The notes beneath the pieces are model-generated. The model saw only the letters and a program-made list of their open reading frames with translations, was not told the DNA's origin and made no database searches. Shown in pieces: positions 8,685-15,550 of a stretch of 42,886 nucleotides of DNA (the stretch's first letter is position 1; each line of letters opens with the position of its first letter). Both the position numbers and the translations under genes were made by a program. Source of the stretch: RGIG7213 sp045657205 (GTDB lineage Bacteria > Bacillota > Clostridia > Oscillospirales > CAG-272); assembly GCA_045657205.1 (NCBI GenBank), contig JAZOSS010000132.1, positions 1 through 42,886 on the forward strand. The letters run 5' to 3'.

Positions 8685-9523
8685 CAGTTTTCACCTTCAA
8701 AGCTCGTAAGTATCATAACCTTTTCGATATCGGTTATATCGGCAAACGGACGTACGACGGCGTATTTGCTCCGCAGGCTGTCGTCGTATTCGACTCTTTC
8801 AACGATACCGACGAGCATTCCCTGCGGATATATCGAGCCGAGTCCCGATGTCATAACTCTGTCACCGACTTCGACTTTTGAATCCCCTTCAAGGTAATTT
8901 ATTCTGCAAAGTCCCTCTTTTTCAAGCTGAAATTCACCGCAAAGCACACCCGTTTCCGAGGTTCTTTCTATATAAACTCCGACGGATGCCGAGGTGTCGA
9001 TTATACTTGACGCCTTCGACCAGTTTATTCCTGCCTCGCTTATATAACCGACAACACCTCCGTTTTCGGAGATTATCGGCATATTTTTTTCAACACCGTC
9101 TTTCGTTCCTTTATCGAGAGAAAACACCGTCATATAGTTGCCTGCCTGCCTGCCTATAACGTCGGCATCAAGAAACACGTAATCGGGATTTTCTTCTTTT
9201 ATACCGAGGAAGTTCTTATAAAATTCGTTTTCCTCTTTCATCGCCTCGGCATCGTATATCAGATCTTTAAGCTCGTTTATTTCGGCTTTGAGAGCTTCGT
9301 TTTCCGCTTTCAGTCCGTCAACGGAGTCAAAATACGACTTGTAACCGTTTATGGCAAGCCCGAAGCTGCCAAAGCCTTTCTGTATCGGCGTCACCATTAC
9401 GTTTACAACGTTCGTCAAAACCGAAAAATGTCCCGACGCGGCAAGTGCGCTGACAACGACGGTAAGCAATATTGCAACCGTTGCCGTTATTATAAAAAAT
9501 CTGCTTTTAAAAAATTTATTCAT
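8684..9523 (-). CDS. mreC: Rod shape-determining protein MreC
   Basis: 279 aa. One N-terminal transmembrane helix (IITATVAILLTVVVSALA) is followed by a coiled coil (SVDGLKAENEALKAEINELKDLIYDAEAMKEENEFYKNFLG, roughly residues 65-110) and the beta-barrel domain. That domain contains NYMTVFSLDKGTKDGVEKNMPIISENGGVVGYI, a typical MreC block, and GDRVMTSGLGSIYPQGMLVGIV near the C-terminus. MreC dimerises outside the membrane and activates PBP2/RodA. The gene sits 13 nt after mreB and abuts mreD. Confidence 0.95.
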   Translation of the reverse strand: MNKFFKSRFFIITATVAILLTVVVSALAASGHFSVLTNVVNVMVTPIQKGFGSFGLAINGYKSYFDSVDGLKAENEALKAEINELKDLIYDAEAMKEENEFYKNFLGIKEENPDYVFLDADVIGRQAGNYMTVFSLDKGTKDGVEKNMPIISENGGVVGYISEAGINWSKASSIIDTSASVGVYIERTSETGVLCGEFQLEKEGLCRINYLEGDSKVEVGDRVMTSGLGSIYPQGMLVGIVERVEYDDSLRSKYAVVRPFADITDIEKVMILTSFEGEN

Positions 9524-9536
9524 CTCTTTATTCTGC

Positions 9537-10553
9537 TCAATCCAACATTTCCTGACTGCTTACGACCTCCGCAAGCTCACCCGGTGAGTCGATTATCTTG
9601 CCTATTCCGTTTGCAATACAGTCAAGCGGACGGCTTGCCCTCTGGACACGGATGCCCAAAGAGTGTTCAAGCAGCTTGTCGATACCCGGCATAAGCGATG
9701 CACCCCCGCAGAGAGTTATACCCGAATCGAATATATCCGACGTTACTCTCGGAGGTATATTTTCAAGCGTTGCGTGGACGGAATCGACTATTCTTTCAAG
9801 GCACTCGCCTATCGCCCTGCGTACTTCGTAGGAGGATATCGTAACTTCGAGAGCTTTTCCCGTGACTATATCTTTTCCGTAGACGCGGAAAGCACCCTTG
9901 TCGTACATCTGATGAGCACAGCCCGCGGTCTTTTTCAAAAACTCAGCCGTATTTTCACCTATAAGCACGTTATACGTATTTTTGATATACGTTATTATCG
10001 CGCTGTTCATATCGTCACCGCCGACACGTGTCATACCTGCGTGAAGAACGCCTCTGTACGATATTACCGCCGTCTGCGTTTTGCCCGCACCTATATCGCA
10101 TATAAGGTTACCCTTTGCTTTCAGCACGTTTATTCCCGCACCGAGTGCCGCCGCCATAGGCTGGCTTACCAGATGCGTTACCGAAAACGCACCCGACTCC
10201 GTGCAGACGTTTTCAAATGCGTTTCTTTCGACCTCGGATATACCCCACGGCACACCGACAGCAACCTTGGGACGGTTGAATATTCCCGTCATTCCGAGCT
10301 TTGAAAAAAACGAGTACAGAACCTCGGAGGTATCGACAAAGCTGTCGATAACGCCGTTTTTAAGCGGAAGGACCGCTTCCTTGTCCTTGGGCGTTCTTCC
10401 GTACATTTTTTTAGCCTCCCTGCCCGACGCAATAACGTCACCCTTGACAGTATCGTAAGCAATGGCGGTAGGCTCTCTCAGTATTATTCCTCTGCCCTTT
10501 TCGTATATCTTCGTATTTGCCTGACCTAAATCAAGTCCTATGTATTTAGGCAT
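9537..10553 (-). CDS. mreB: Cell-shape actin homologue MreB
   Basis: 338 aa, the standard MreB length. ATPase motifs of the actin superfamily are visible: IGLDLGQANTKIY (phosphate 1), GNLICDIGAGKTQTAVIS (phosphate 2) and GITLCGGASLMPGIDKLLE (adenosine loop). VAVGVPWGISEVERNAFENV is the usual MreB block. The phosphate-1 loop has Gln-Ala where most MreB proteins have Thr-Ala or Thr-Ser, a mild divergence. MreB filaments organise side-wall synthesis under the membrane. It is the first gene of mreB-mreC-mreD-PBP2. The upstream region holds the AGATAAT tandem repeat instead of an obvious consensus promoter. Confidence 0.93.
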   Translation of the reverse strand: MPKYIGLDLGQANTKIYEKGRGIILREPTAIAYDTVKGDVIASGREAKKMYGRTPKDKEAVLPLKNGVIDSFVDTSEVLYSFFSKLGMTGIFNRPKVAVGVPWGISEVERNAFENVCTESGAFSVTHLVSQPMAAALGAGINVLKAKGNLICDIGAGKTQTAVISYRGVLHAGMTRVGGDDMNSAIITYIKNTYNVLIGENTAEFLKKTAGCAHQMYDKGAFRVYGKDIVTGKALEVTISSYEVRRAIGECLERIVDSVHATLENIPPRVTSDIFDSGITLCGGASLMPGIDKLLEHSLGIRVQRASRPLDCIANGIGKIIDSPGELAEVVSSQEMLD

Positions 10554-10613
10554 TTTCTTCCTCTTTCACTTTTTTCACTGACAATAAATAATTCCGCCGA
10601 AGGCACCTTTTCT

Positions 10614-10648
10614 TTTATCTATTATCTATTATCTATTATCTATTATCT
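10614..10648. repeat. 7-bp tandem repeat upstream of mreB
   Basis: Four perfect copies of ATTATCT occupy 10621-10648, preceded by one copy with a single mismatch (TTTATCT, 10614-10620). On the minus strand, the strand of mreB, each unit reads AGATAAT and contains GATAAT, which matches five of six bases of a sigma-A -10 hexamer. The array ends about 60 bp upstream of the mreB start. It is followed by a perfect inverted repeat TACCCCGC (10654-10661) / GCGGGGTA (10672-10679). Confidence 0.9.
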
Positions 10649-10694
10649 CATTTTACCCCGCCCTACATCATGCGGGGTATCGAGTGCGCCGATC

Positions 10695-10894
10695 CCTACT
10701 ACTTTGTTTCAACTAAAAGTTTACATTCGGAATTGTTTCTTGCATCCGACGGTGGAAGTGAAGCGCCCGCCTGCACCCCCCACAGCTCGCGGTAGTTCGT
10801 GAAGCGAACTACAAGCGAGCTGCCTGCAGGCATAGGCCGCAGATTTCCTCCGGAAATCTATCGTGTAAAGTTTTAAATGAAACAAGGCACTACG
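10695..10894. repeat. MITE-like palindromic element, copy 1
   Basis: About 200 bp with imperfect terminal inverted repeats of roughly 30 bp. The left end contains CTTTGTTTCAACTAAAAG; the right end is the near reverse complement, containing TTTTAAATGAAACAAGG. Internally there are nested palindromes: CAGCTCGC...GCGAGCTG around GTAGTTCG/CGAACTAC, GCCTGCA/TGCAGGC, and GATTTCC/GGAAATC. It shares its ends and core blocks with the element at 32411-32607 and has no coding capacity. It lies between maf and mreB and stops 7 bp short of the maf stop codon. No clear target-site duplication was seen. Confidence 0.8.
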
Positions 10895-10901
10895 TCTTCA
10901 T

Positions 10902-11465
10902 TCATTTCTGTTTCCAAAGCCTCACAAGGTACTCATACACCTTGCAAAGCGGAAGTCCGACGACGTTCTGATAATTTCCCTCTATTCTTTCGACAAACAC
11001 GCCGCCGATGCCCTGTATAGCATACGCACCTGCCTTGTCACGGCACTCGCCCGTCGCTATGTATTCAAGTATCTCATCTGCCGACATTTCACGCATCTTA
11101 ACGCGCGTAAGATCGTAATCGAGAATATACTCGCTTCCCTTTCTTATTGCAAAGCCCGTGTACACCTCGTGAAAGTCACCCGAAAGCATTGAAAGCATAC
11201 GGAAGGCGTCCTCGTCGTCACGGGGCTTTCCGAGAACTATCCCGTCGTAGCATACGACCGTGTCTGCGGCGATTATTATATCGTCATCTTCCGCATCGAC
11301 CTTTGCGGAATTGAGCTTTCTGTTTGCAAGACCCATAACGAGTTCCTCAGGGGATGGGGTAAATCCACAGCTTTCGTCGGCACTCGTTTCGACCGTTTTG
11401 AATTTTATACCTGCCGACTTCAGTATTTCACTTCGTCTTGGTGATTTTGAAGCAAGATATATCAT
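10902..11465 (-). CDS. maf: Maf-family nucleoside triphosphate pyrophosphatase
   Basis: 187 aa from the ATG at 11465, chosen because AAAGGA lies about 9 nt upstream and the protein then begins with the family signature IYLASKSPRRSEILKSAGI. A longer frame to 11549 would only add an Ala/Lys-rich stretch read out of the dut gene. Other Maf blocks are ADTVVCYDGIVLGKPRDDEDAFRML, GDFHEVYTGFAI and DKAGAYAIQGIGGVFVERIEGNYQNVVGLPL. The enzyme hydrolyses non-canonical or modified (d)NTPs to monophosphates, preventing misincorporation; some members affect septation. It lies 16 nt downstream of dut, another nucleotide-pool cleaning enzyme, in the same operon. Confidence 0.95.
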   Translation of the reverse strand: MIYLASKSPRRSEILKSAGIKFKTVETSADESCGFTPSPEELVMGLANRKLNSAKVDAEDDDIIIAADTVVCYDGIVLGKPRDDEDAFRMLSMLSGDFHEVYTGFAIRKGSEYILDYDLTRVKMREMSADEILEYIATGECRDKAGAYAIQGIGGVFVERIEGNYQNVVGLPLCKVYEYLVRLWKQK

Positions 11466-11481
11466 TTTATGCCGTCCTTTT

Positions 11482-11916
11482 TCAGTTTTTTCCCGTTGAG
11501 CCGAAGCCGCCGCCGCCGCGTTTCGTTTCACTGAGCGTGCCTTGTTCAAACTCTCCTCTTATAACGGGCAAAAACATAAGCTGTGCTATTCTTTCCCCGT
11601 TTGAAACGGTGTATTCTTTATCCGAAAGATTTACAAGAGATACCATTATCTCCCCTCTGTAATCGCTGTCAACGACACCTATTCCGTTTGCAAGAGTTAT
11701 TCCGTGCTTTGATGCAAGTCCGCTTCTGGCACATATCACCGCGGCAATATCAACTCTTTCACATTCTATTGCAATACCCGTCGGTATGAGCTTTCTTTCA
11801 TTCGGAAGAATGACCGTATCCTCACAGCAAGCATAAAGATCCGCGCCTGCGGCACATTCACTCTGATATTCGGGTGCTTTTGCGCCCTCTTTAAGTATCT
11901 TATATTTTACCCTCAC
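11482..11916 (-). CDS. dut: dUTP diphosphatase (dUTPase)
   Basis: 144 aa, the normal size for a trimeric dUTPase subunit. The five conserved motifs are recognisable: GADLYA (1), ARSGLASKHGI (2), NGIGVVDSDYRGEI (3, with the catalytic Asp and uracil-binding beta hairpin), ERIAQLMFLP (4) and the flexible C-terminal arm RGGGGFGSTG (5). It converts dUTP to dUMP and PPi, keeping uracil out of DNA and feeding dTMP synthesis. Its first codon overlaps the U32 peptidase stop by 4 nt, so it is translated from the zapA-U32-dut-maf transcript. Confidence 0.97.
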   Translation of the reverse strand: MRVKYKILKEGAKAPEYQSECAAGADLYACCEDTVILPNERKLIPTGIAIECERVDIAAVICARSGLASKHGITLANGIGVVDSDYRGEIMVSLVNLSDKEYTVSNGERIAQLMFLPVIRGEFEQGTLSETKRGGGGFGSTGKN

Positions 11917-14027
11917 AGTCTTCTTACCTCTCCTACGGGGCTGTCCCCGTTTCTGTAATTATCAATGATATCCGACGCTTTGTTCGGAGTTTCATCCGTA
12001 AAATAGTAATGTATGTCACCGGCCTTGCCGCCTGTCAGCGTTGCAAGCTTATCCGCCATATAGACGGGTACGCTGTTATAAAGCACGTTTCTGTGCTTGA
12101 ACGTACGTCTTACGGGAATCTTCGCGCCGTGTCTGTCGGTTATATATGAATAAAGCTTTGTATCACAGTACGCACAAGAGCTTATCCCGGGTGCGTTTTT
12201 GCCCATTTCAACGTCACGTATGACGCATTTTTCGACCGTCATCGCGGGAAGCTTACCGTATGCTGCCACACCCGTTCTTCCGGGTATCAGTTCAGCTATT
12301 GCTTTCATTGCGGGAAGCTTCAATTCGGGACTTAACATAACGTCGGATATTCCGAGCCTTATATATTCCTTTGCCGCACGCACGCTCTGCACGGAAAGAC
12401 CTATTCCGCCGTGTACGTTAAAGCCGTATTTCAAGGCAATATTAAGTGAGCCGATGTTATTTACAATTACATTTTTGACTCCCTCAAGCTTCACACGTAC
12501 CGCCATATCGTCAAGATCGTTATAGTCCTTCATCATAGCAACGCTCGGGAATTCCACCCCGTCAACTACCTCTTTGACGTGTGAAGGAGCTTTGAGATAT
12601 TCTTCAATAGGCAGATATATATGCGAAAATCCGCCGAGGAACACCCTTGCGGGCATAAGAGCTGCGTGGGTAAAATGTGCAATACTTACGCACCCCGGAT
12701 TAAGAGACGTATCCTTTTCAACGGTATTCGGCACTTTAAGCTCGAAATCTGCTCTTTCGGGGTGGTATACTGTGTTTATCTTACACAGAAGCTTGTCGCA
12801 CGCCGTTCTTCTTAAAGAATTTATCGCGGAAACGGGGAGCATCACTCCGTCGTCTATGACTATTGATACACCGTCTTTCATCGGTGTAAACGGTGTTGAA
12901 CCGAGCTTCAGAAGATTTTTCTTTACGCTGTCAAGCGTCAAAGGAGCGTTTACCGCTTCCTCCGGCGCGCTTCCGTAAACGGTAACGGACACGTCGTTAT
13001 ACGTCAGCTGCATTCTGCAAGCCGTTCCCTTTTTAAATTCCGCCGTGATCTTCACGGGGAGTCTGCGGCGTGAGTTCTTCATCTCAAACGCTGTCGTAAC
13101 TTCCGCTTCTTTTGTTTTTGCTTTATCGGCATCGCTTCTCACACCGAGCATTTTGCGCCCGATATTTCCCGTAAAATATCCGTCTGTGAAGCCGCCTCTT
13201 GAAAACAGTCTTTCAAGCTTTTCTTTTTCTTCCTCTGCGGCGTCGCGTCCTTCGTCAATGAGCGCTCTGTATATGCTTCCGACACCGTAAACGTATTCGG
13301 GGCTCTTCATTCTGCCCTCTATTTTGAGGCTGTCAACTCCGCTGCGGAGTATCTCCGTCATATAGTCTGCAAGGCAGAGGTCTTTAAGGGACAAAGGATA
13401 GCTTCCGTCCTTTGCGGGAAGTCTGCACGGCTGTGCACAGTCACCTCTGTTGCCGCTTCTTCCGCCCATAAACGCACTAAGCGAGCACATACCCGAATGG
13501 CACACGCAAAGCGCACCGTGAACGAACATCTCGTATTCCATATCGGGCATTTCACGGCGGATATTGAGTATATCCTCAAACGATGCTTCACGCGCTATGA
13601 CCATACGGGAATATCCCATACTTTTCAGAACCTTTGCCGCCGATGCGTTATGACCTGCACACTGCGTGCTTGCGTGGAGGCGGAAATCGGGAAAATACTC
13701 TCTTAAAACAGCGCACACGCCGGGGTCTGCACATATTATCGAATCACAGTCGGCACGGTAGAGAAATTCGCAAAGCCTTAAAAGGTCGGCATATTCTCTG
13801 TCGTGCAAAAGCGTATTAAGCGTTATATTTACACGCACACCGTAAAAGTGGCACTTCGTAACGGCGTCTATTATCTCCGAAGGCTCAAAGTTATCGGCTC
13901 CGATCCTTGCATTGAACATTTTTGAACCGAAATATACTTCGTCCGCCCCTGCATTTATTGCCGCATCAAGCGCCAAAGGACTGCCTGCAGGCAAAAGAAG
14001 CGCGGGCTTTTTTTTCGTAAAGCTCAT
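11913..14027 (-). CDS. U32 family peptidase with C-terminal extension
   Basis: 704 aa. The N-terminal TIM-barrel-like domain reads ALLLPAGSPLALDAAINAGADEVYFGS. The family signature follows at EMFVHGALCVCHSGMCSLSAFMGGRSGNRGDCAQPCRLP, which is rich in cysteines that in U32 relatives probably bind an Fe-S cluster. SLKIEGRMKSPEYV and SRGGFTDGYFTG are further family blocks. Proteins of this long form (with a DUF3656-type insert) are common in Clostridia. Relatives act in collagen degradation, tRNA/rRNA hydroxylation or ubiquinone synthesis, so protease activity should not be assumed. It lies 11 nt after zapA and overlaps dut. Confidence 0.9.
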   Translation of the reverse strand: MSFTKKKPALLLPAGSPLALDAAINAGADEVYFGSKMFNARIGADNFEPSEIIDAVTKCHFYGVRVNITLNTLLHDREYADLLRLCEFLYRADCDSIICADPGVCAVLREYFPDFRLHASTQCAGHNASAAKVLKSMGYSRMVIAREASFEDILNIRREMPDMEYEMFVHGALCVCHSGMCSLSAFMGGRSGNRGDCAQPCRLPAKDGSYPLSLKDLCLADYMTEILRSGVDSLKIEGRMKSPEYVYGVGSIYRALIDEGRDAAEEEKEKLERLFSRGGFTDGYFTGNIGRKMLGVRSDADKAKTKEAEVTTAFEMKNSRRRLPVKITAEFKKGTACRMQLTYNDVSVTVYGSAPEEAVNAPLTLDSVKKNLLKLGSTPFTPMKDGVSIVIDDGVMLPVSAINSLRRTACDKLLCKINTVYHPERADFELKVPNTVEKDTSLNPGCVSIAHFTHAALMPARVFLGGFSHIYLPIEEYLKAPSHVKEVVDGVEFPSVAMMKDYNDLDDMAVRVKLEGVKNVIVNNIGSLNIALKYGFNVHGGIGLSVQSVRAAKEYIRLGISDVMLSPELKLPAMKAIAELIPGRTGVAAYGKLPAMTVEKCVIRDVEMGKNAPGISSCAYCDTKLYSYITDRHGAKIPVRRTFKHRNVLYNSVPVYMADKLATLTGGKAGDIHYYFTDETPNKASDIIDNYRNGDSPVGEVRRL

Positions 14028-14038
14028 ATTTTACCCCG

Positions 14039-14338
14039 TCAGTTTATTTCAAGAAAGCTCTGCGGTGTGCTTTTTTTGCCTTTTACAAGCTCCGCTTCAA
14101 GCTTTTTTATTTTTTCATTAAGCTCGTTTATCTGCTGTTTTTGTTCGAGCGACTGCCTGCAGAAATCCATAGCGCAGAGTGCCGCCGCTTTCATCTTCGT
14201 GCAGTTTGTCGTTTGCAAAACGAGGCTGTTTATCTTCTTATCAACTATTTTTGCTATCTCTTCGGTGCGTTCTTCGCCGTCCTCCGTTACAACGAAAAAC
14301 GAAACTCCCGCAACCTGAACCTTTACACTTTCTTTCAT
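14039..14338 (-). CDS. zapA: Cell division protein ZapA
   Basis: 99 aa from the ATG at 14338. This start is preferred over the ATG at 14359 because a strong GGAGGAG site (about 14345-14351) sits between the two, at the right distance for the downstream one. The N-terminal globular part (KVQVAGVSFFVVTEDGEERTEEIAKIVDKKINSL) and the long coiled coil (FCRQSLEQKQQINELNEKIKKLEAELVKG) match ZapA, which cross-links FtsZ protofilaments at the Z ring. Gene order zapA then U32 peptidase is a frequent Clostridia arrangement. Confidence 0.9.
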   Translation of the reverse strand: MKESVKVQVAGVSFFVVTEDGEERTEEIAKIVDKKINSLVLQTTNCTKMKAAALCAMDFCRQSLEQKQQINELNEKIKKLEAELVKGKKSTPQSFLEIN

Positions 14339-14395
14339 ATCTATCTCCTCCGGCGGCATTTTTACAAATTATTACCGCGCATTTTAAATTAAGTC

Positions 14396-14424
14396 TTGAT
14401 TTTTTTCACAAGCCGTAGTATAAT
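14396..14424 (+). promoter_or_regulatory. proB promoter
   Basis: TTGATT (14396-14401), 17-bp spacer, TATAAT (14419-14424). The start point would be near 14431, giving an 80-nt leader that contains a short stem (AGTATTTT 14465-14472 with AAAATACT 14486-14493) just before the ribosome-binding site. It faces the minus-strand promoter at 14435-14463. Confidence 0.75.
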
Positions 14425-14434
14425 GCGATAGTAC

Positions 14435-14463
14435 ATTATATAACAGATATTTTAATTAAGCAA
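14435..14463 (-). promoter_or_regulatory. zapA operon promoter
   Basis: On the minus strand, TTGCTT (14458-14463), 17-bp spacer, TATAAT (14435-14440). It would start near 14428, only a few bases from the start point of the plus-strand proB promoter, so the two face each other. Confidence 0.65.
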
Positions 14464-14511
14464 GAGTATTTTAATAATATTTTTGAAAATACTTTATTAC
14501 AGGAGAATCTT

Positions 14512-15303
14512 ATGCTTGACATTTCATACAAGAGAATAGTTATAAAGGTTGGCACGTCAACCCTTACTTACGACAACGGCAAGCTCAATTTACGCCGCAT
14601 GGAGAAGCTTGCACGCGTTATTTCCGATATAAAAAATTACGGTGTACAGGTCGTACTCGTGTCCTCGGGTGCAGTTGCGGCAGGTGCGGCAAAAGTAAAT
14701 CTCGAACGCAGACCGACGACTCTTATAGAAAAGCAGGCAATGGCGGGTGTCGGAGAGACGGAGGTTATGAGAATGTACGACAGATTTTTCTCAGGCTACG
14801 GTCACCAGGTGGCGCAGATACTTCTGACGAAATCCGTAATGGAAAAAGAAGAGCCGATGCAGAATGCACGCAACACGTTTGAAACTCTGTTTGAAATGGG
14901 CATAATACCGATAGTAAACGAAAACGACTCGATATCGTACCACGGTATAAAGTTCGGCGGAAACGATACCCTTGCGGCACTCGTTGCGCTTTTATCCGAT
15001 GCGGATCTTCTTATAAACCTTTCTGATATCGACGGACTTTACGACAAAAACCCCCGTGAAAGCGACGAAGCCGTAATGCTCAAGCGCATCAAAAAGGTCG
15101 ATGAAACGATAATGGAAATGGCAGGCGGCGAAGGCTCTCAAAGAGGTACCGGCGGTATGAGAACGAAGATAGAAGCCGCAAAGACGGTAACGGAAGCGGG
15201 AATTGCCATGGTAATTGCCAACGGCGAAAACCCCGATATAATCTACGATATAGCCGCAGGCCGCGGTGTCGGCACGTTCTTCGTCCCTAAATCAAAAAAT
15301 TAA
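14512..15303 (+). CDS. proB: Glutamate 5-kinase, short form
   Basis: 263 aa with the amino-acid kinase fold only. IVIKVGTSTLTYDNGKL, VLVSSGAVAAGAAKV, the glutamate-binding VNENDSISYHGIKFGGNDTLAA and the nucleotide segment GTGGMRTKIEAAKTVTEAGI are diagnostic of glutamate 5-kinase, the first step of proline synthesis (ATP-dependent phosphorylation of glutamate). The C-terminal PUA domain found in the roughly 365-aa enzymes is absent; short forms exist in Clostridia. RBS AGGAGA precedes the ATG by a few bases. proA is not adjacent, which is unusual because the two are often paired. Confidence 0.95.
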   Translation: MLDISYKRIVIKVGTSTLTYDNGKLNLRRMEKLARVISDIKNYGVQVVLVSSGAVAAGAAKVNLERRPTTLIEKQAMAGVGETEVMRMYDRFFSGYGHQVAQILLTKSVMEKEEPMQNARNTFETLFEMGIIPIVNENDSISYHGIKFGGNDTLAALVALLSDADLLINLSDIDGLYDKNPRESDEAVMLKRIKKVDETIMEMAGGEGSQRGTGGMRTKIEAAKTVTEAGIAMVIANGENPDIIYDIAAGRGVGTFFVPKSKN

Positions 15304-15315
15304 ACACTCCGGTAC

Positions 15316-15405
15316 AATGTCATTCGTTTTTAACGAATGACATTTCAAGCGGTAAAACCGCATTTAATGCAGTTTGCAAAGCGAACTGCATTTCAAGCCG
15401 AAGGC
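15316..15405. repeat. Array of short hairpins between proB and recA
   Basis: Four consecutive stem-loops are joined by linkers resembling TTTCAAGC. (a) AATGTCATTCGTT 15316-15328 pairs perfectly with 15332-15344. (b) GCGGT-AAA-ACCGC, 15349-15361. (c) A 12-bp stem, 15366-15377 with 15381-15392, has an AAA loop and one G-U pair. (d) GCC-GAA-GGC, 15397-15405. All loops are 3 nt. There is no open reading frame and no U-run after the stems, so this is not a simple terminator. Confidence 0.85.
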
Positions 15406-15467
15406 ATTTCATTCGGAAGCCTTATTTCCAATCACTTCCCAAAATTATTAATTTATTGTAAACTATG

Positions 15468-15490
15468 CCCGAAAAACTTGATTTTTCGGG
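15468..15490 (+). terminator. Hairpin overlapping the recA -35 region
   Basis: CCCGAAAAA (15468-15476) pairs with TTTTTCGGG (15482-15490) around a 5-nt loop and is followed by TTTTGTG. It is a plausible weak intrinsic terminator for proB transcripts. The recA -35 hexamer lies within its loop and right arm. Confidence 0.55.
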
Positions 15491-15506
15491 TTTTGTGTTA
15501 TATAAT
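15478..15506 (+). promoter_or_regulatory. recA promoter
   Basis: TTGATT (15478-15483), 17-bp spacer, TATAAT (15501-15506). The transcription start would fall at about 15513, immediately ahead of the LexA box, which is where a repressor could block initiation. Confidence 0.8.
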
Positions 15507-15516
15507 CAAACAAAAA

Positions 15517-15530
15517 CGAACATTTGTTCG
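15517..15530. promoter_or_regulatory. LexA (SOS) operator at recA
   Basis: CGAACATTTGTTCG is a perfect palindrome and an exact match to the Firmicutes SOS box CGAAC-N4-GTTCG. It sits between the recA -10 element and the ribosome-binding site, implying LexA control of recA-recX. No canonical winged-helix lexA gene is in this window. Confidence 0.92.
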
Positions 15531-15550
15531 GTTTGAAAGGATCATACAAA

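Noticed and set aside
10614..10648. Possible CRISPR array
   Set aside because: The units are 7 bp and contiguous with no spacers, so this is a simple tandem repeat.
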